A DNA stretch of 17,319 bases, taken from an uncultured Lachnospiraceae bacterium. GTDB lineage: Bacteria; Bacillota; Clostridia; Lachnospirales; Lachnospiraceae. Position 1 is the first letter of the stretch. The number at the start of each line of letters is the position of its first letter. The notes under the pieces are model-generated. The model saw nothing but the letters and a program-made list of their open reading frames with translations, did not search any database and had not been told where the DNA came from. Below, piece after piece: positions 14,695 to 17,319 of this stretch. Location: contig CAJUID010000052.1 in NCBI GenBank assembly GCA_910585905.1, positions 1 through 17,319 of the forward strand. The letters run 5' to 3'. Position numbers and translations under genes: made by a program.

Positions 14695-15525
14695 TCATAT
14701 TAGCAACTCATTTAAACATTCTCCAACATCCAATGCTGTTTCCATTTTTCTATATCCTAATACTAACATTTTTTCTATTATTTCTTCTGTATATTGTATT
14801 GGATTATCATTAGAAATTTTTTTCTTTGTTAATTGACTAAGAATTCCCAACAAATCATGCCCATTACATATATACTTGTAATCATACTCTCTTTTAATTA
14901 GTTCCTCAATTTCTGAACACACTTTGCTCCTTTGGACTTTTTTTAAATCCATTTTAGACAAGAAATATTGCAAGAATTTCTCTTTGTCATAATCCAATAA
15001 TTTTTTATAATCCACCTCTTCAAAGCTAAAATTATATTTCTCCATGTCATTCACTAACCTCAGTATTCCTAGAATGTATGACTTTTCATATAAAATATCC
15101 TTTAAATCATCATCTCTTAATTTCTTTTTTGAAGATGAAATGAGTGCATTAACCTCGGAAAATGCAGATGATTGAACCAAAATATTTTCTAAATCAATAT
15201 ACCTATAATAATATAAATTATCTATATATTCTATATTATTCTGAACAAAGTCATAATCCAAATCAATTATACCAATTACATTCTCCCTATTCCTTTGATT
15301 CATTATGGTAATAACTTTCTTAACGTATTCTTTATTCCCAGAACACTGTTTTTTATTTGCAACTCTAATTTGCCTTTTTTTCAATCCTTCCTGTTGTAAA
15401 TGTTCCCAAAAGTTTTTGTCACTTTGACCTTCAACCACTAAATAGTCTTTATTTATCATCGAAAGTTCATCAGCTAACTCAACAGGAGAAAGGCTCATTT
15501 TTTCTATAATAGTACCTTTATCCAT
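14695..15525 (-). CDS. ariB: AriB-like DUF4435 TOPRIM-type effector of a PARIS-like system
   Basis: 276 residues. Features of DUF4435/TOPRIM proteins: VVEGQSDKNFW with the metal-binding glutamate E32, IIDLDYD with D88/D90/D92, and YIDLENIL (D111, E113) downstream; the rest is helical. In PARIS (established knowledge), AriB is a TOPRIM nuclease held inactive by the AriA ATPase and released on sensing phage anti-restriction proteins, cutting host tRNA. Here the ATG directly abuts the TAG of the ATPase gene with no spacer, so the two are translated together. The gene symbol is assigned by domain pairing and order, not by alignment; another ATPase/DUF4435 defence class would look the same. Confidence 0.78.
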   Translation of the reverse strand: MDKGTIIEKMSLSPVELADELSMINKDYLVVEGQSDKNFWEHLQQEGLKKRQIRVANKKQCSGNKEYVKKVITIMNQRNRENVIGIIDLDYDFVQNNIEYIDNLYYYRYIDLENILVQSSAFSEVNALISSSKKKLRDDDLKDILYEKSYILGILRLVNDMEKYNFSFEEVDYKKLLDYDKEKFLQYFLSKMDLKKVQRSKVCSEIEELIKREYDYKYICNGHDLLGILSQLTKKKISNDNPIQYTEEIIEKMLVLGYRKMETALDVGECLNELLI

Positions 15526-16845
15526 CTATTCCAATTCTCCCATTGTTTCTACCAAATCCCAATTATCATTAATGATTTGCGGTGAATGTGTTGCAATTAA
15601 TATTGAAAATTCATTTATTTCAACAATTTTTTTCATATCATCCAAAAATTCTCTTTGCCAACTAACATTCAACGAAATTTCCGGCTCATCAATTAGAATT
15701 ATTTTTTCTTTTTCTCCCTTAAAAACGAGATTATATAATAACACTAATTCCTGTTGTTCTCCTGAAGATAAGAATCTTAACTCCACATTTTTATTTGTTG
15801 GTTTTTGTAATACTATAATCCCATTATCTTTACTAATAGAAATCTCCTTATTTGTGCCAAATTTATTAGCCATCATATTTTTAAATAAAACAATCCTATC
15901 CGATATACTGTTAAGTGAGTCAAGCTTTATTTTCATATCTTGATAATAAACTGTGAGAATCGCAGCAGTACTTTCGTCTAAACTTTCAGGGTTTACATTT
16001 ATATTAAGAAACTTATCGTTATTTTCTTCCAATACTCCTGCCTTTACATGCTTTGTCCTTAACTCATCAATTTTCTGAATATTATCTTTTAATTCCACTC
16101 CTGAAAATTGCTCATGCTGTTTTATCGCTTTTAAAATTTTAGAAGGAAATTGTTCATCAAGTTTTTGGGAAGTATTGGCATACTCTGATAAAATGTTTTT
16201 TACATTATTACGCAGTTCTTCAGAACATTCCTCAACTGTAAATTTCTGTACAAATTCTATTCTTCTATATTCATCATCTCGATAAATTCTTTTCAATCTT
16301 TCAGTTGTTATTAACTCTACTTGTAAATCACCAATTAATTCTTGCACTTCGTTAGGAATTGTAATAATATCATTCTTTATTTCCTCTGGCAACTCATCAA
16401 AATATACATCTATTACTTCAGATAAAGTTAATACCTCTCCCCCTCTCATATCGTAAAATGAATTTCCCGGCCTTCTTCTTAATGAAGGAATAACTCTAGT
16501 CCAAAATGCAGGAGAATTTATTTTACCATTTTCTCTGTAACATTTTTCTAATGCTCGTGAATCTACATAATATTTCAAACTTTTTATTGTAACTTCTTCC
16601 TCTTCAAGATATTCATCAATTACTTCAATTTTTAATACATGACTTGATATTGTCAATTCGATATAATCAAACTGATATTGAAAGAGCTGACTAGGATTTT
16701 TTGAAAAAACGGCATTTAAAATATGCAACATTGTAGTCTTTCCACAACCATTTTGACCAACAACAACTGTTATTCCTCCATTTCTGAAATTAATCTCATT
16801 ATCAAATATGCCAAACAATTTCTTAACAAAAAGTTTTTCTATCAT
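15526..16845 (-). CDS. ariA: AriA-like ABC-type ATPase (AAA_15/AAA_21) of a PARIS-like system
   Basis: 439 residues from ATG 16845, chosen because AAAGGAG lies 8 bases upstream; the frame is open to a GTG at 16854. SMC/RecF-like ATPase: Walker A VVGQNGCGKTT at about 29-39, a long helical insert with charged coil (about 170-330), ABC signature LSSGEQQEL, Walker B IILIDEPEISL and the switch histidine in ATHSPQI near the C-terminus. In PARIS, AriA multimerises and traps AriB. OLD/Gabija GajA is excluded because the TOPRIM domain is on a separate gene, the AriB-like one right after it. It starts 22 bases after the stop of the right-edge gene on the same strand, so it may share that transcript. 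Confidence 0.82.
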   Translation of the reverse strand: MIEKLFVKKLFGIFDNEINFRNGGITVVVGQNGCGKTTMLHILNAVFSKNPSQLFQYQFDYIELTISSHVLKIEVIDEYLEEEEVTIKSLKYYVDSRALEKCYRENGKINSPAFWTRVIPSLRRRPGNSFYDMRGGEVLTLSEVIDVYFDELPEEIKNDIITIPNEVQELIGDLQVELITTERLKRIYRDDEYRRIEFVQKFTVEECSEELRNNVKNILSEYANTSQKLDEQFPSKILKAIKQHEQFSGVELKDNIQKIDELRTKHVKAGVLEENNDKFLNINVNPESLDESTAAILTVYYQDMKIKLDSLNSISDRIVLFKNMMANKFGTNKEISISKDNGIIVLQKPTNKNVELRFLSSGEQQELVLLYNLVFKGEKEKIILIDEPEISLNVSWQREFLDDMKKIVEINEFSILIATHSPQIINDNWDLVETMGELE

Positions 16846-16867
16846 TACAAACACTCCTTTAATTTAC

Positions 16868-17319
16868 TTAAATAATTTCAAAATACTTCAAGGCATCCTT
16901 TATCGCTTCCACTTTCTCCGCTGTCGGATGTTTCCTCGGCTGTTTCAATTCCTCTACCGCATTCGGGGCATCATACATCGGCAATCCTAACTCCCTTTTT
17001 ACCTCTGCGATATATGCGGTATGTACTTTGAAGCCATACTTCGCTTCTATGTACTCCTTAATCATCTTGTATGTAACCCGCTCTTTCGGCTTGTATGCTG
17101 CGGCTCTCTTGGCAATATTATCAAGCGGCACTTTGCCCTCACCCTCGCCAAACTCCACTTTTACGTTGATTACACTATCAGGTTTTTTGTGGGAAAGCAT
17201 TACAACCGTCTCAACATGTTCACCGTTGTCCAAACCTATACTTAAATCATTTTCAATAATCGGCAGCTTAAACCGAATTGATTTAAGCCACTGACCATTG
17301 GGTTTGCGTTCCTCATAAA
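16868..17319 (-). CDS. partial gene ending in an RlmD/RumA-C-terminal-like domain (copy 1)
   Basis: The frame is open to the window edge, so the protein starts outside the window; only the last ~150 codons are seen. Residues nearest the edge read YEERKPNGQWLKSIRFKL then IIENDLSIGLDNGEHVETVV and belong to an upstream domain I do not recognise. From HVETVVMLSHK the sequence is the same domain as at 13148-13501: VINVKVEFGEGEGKV, TYKMIKEYIEAKYGFKVHTAYIAEVKR, EKVEAIKDALKYFEII. A TTG at 17233 without a ribosome site could start a short form, but continuous upstream coding makes a longer protein likelier. It lies directly upstream of the ATPase gene. Confidence 0.65.
   Translation of the reverse strand, partial: YEERKPNGQWLKSIRFKLPIIENDLSIGLDNGEHVETVVMLSHKKPDSVINVKVEFGEGEGKVPLDNIAKRAAAYKPKERVTYKMIKEYIEAKYGFKVHTAYIAEVKRELGLPMYDAPNAVEELKQPRKHPTAEKVEAIKDALKYFEII

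Noticed and set aside
15526..16845. ATPase as Gabija GajA or an OLD nuclease
   Set aside because: GajA/OLD proteins carry the TOPRIM domain in the same chain and Gabija has a UvrD-like helicase partner. Here the TOPRIM protein is separate and no helicase follows.
13148..17215. The two open RlmD-like domain copies as target-site duplication or recent tandem duplication
   Set aside because: They differ at about a fifth of residues and at many silent sites, so they are old paralogues and not a recent duplication.

Overview
The window looks like a low-GC gut Clostridia chromosome, probably Lachnospiraceae. This rests on codon use, strong AGGAGG-type ribosome sites, TTG starts, and a small-protein domain resembling the C-terminal extension of clostridial RlmD/RumA rRNA methyltransferases. 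No rRNA, tRNA, transposase, integrase or CRISPR array was seen. All family calls come from motifs read by eye, not from searches.

Region 1 (1-9990) reads as ordinary chromosome. It holds a DEAD-box RNA helicase with a DbpA-type RNA-binding tail, a ferritin-like diiron protein, a cytoplasmic PAS hybrid histidine kinase, a divergent two-gene operon (SPFH protein with three zinc ribbons, then a membrane-anchored Tim44-like protein with one zinc ribbon), a MATE exporter and a HAD hydrolase. The 518-base gap upstream of the helicase is dense in signals. It has a good minus-strand promoter, a bidirectional terminator placed like a leader attenuator, and, on the plus strand, a candidate structured RNA antisense to the helicase leader.

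Region 2 (about 10000-10740) is a graveyard: minus-strand protein fragments with frameshifts and no intact gene. One fragment belongs to the same RlmD-C-terminal-like domain that occurs twice more further right.

Region 3 (10856-17319, all minus strand, visibly AT-richer) is an accessory defence island. In transcription order, right to left: a gene entering from the right edge and ending in the RlmD-C-terminal-like domain; a PARIS-like pair, AriA-type ABC ATPase followed with no gap by AriB-type DUF4435/TOPRIM protein; a DUF1016/YhcG PD-(D/E)xK nuclease; a second, shorter copy of the RlmD-like domain overlapping an unknown 91-residue gene; a KilA-N gene broken by two stops and a frameshift; and an Apea-like HEPN protein carrying the R-x4-H ribonuclease motif. 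The ATPase/TOPRIM pair is the best-supported anti-phage module. The nuclease and HEPN proteins may act alone. A shared system is possible but only inferred from order and strand.

The strongest leads are the plus-strand RNA at 1790-1987, the PARIS-like pair and its neighbours, the three dispersed RlmD-like domain copies, an exact 27-base duplication inside and at the stop codon of the DUF1016 gene, and a perfect 32-base palindrome in the KilA-N pseudogene.
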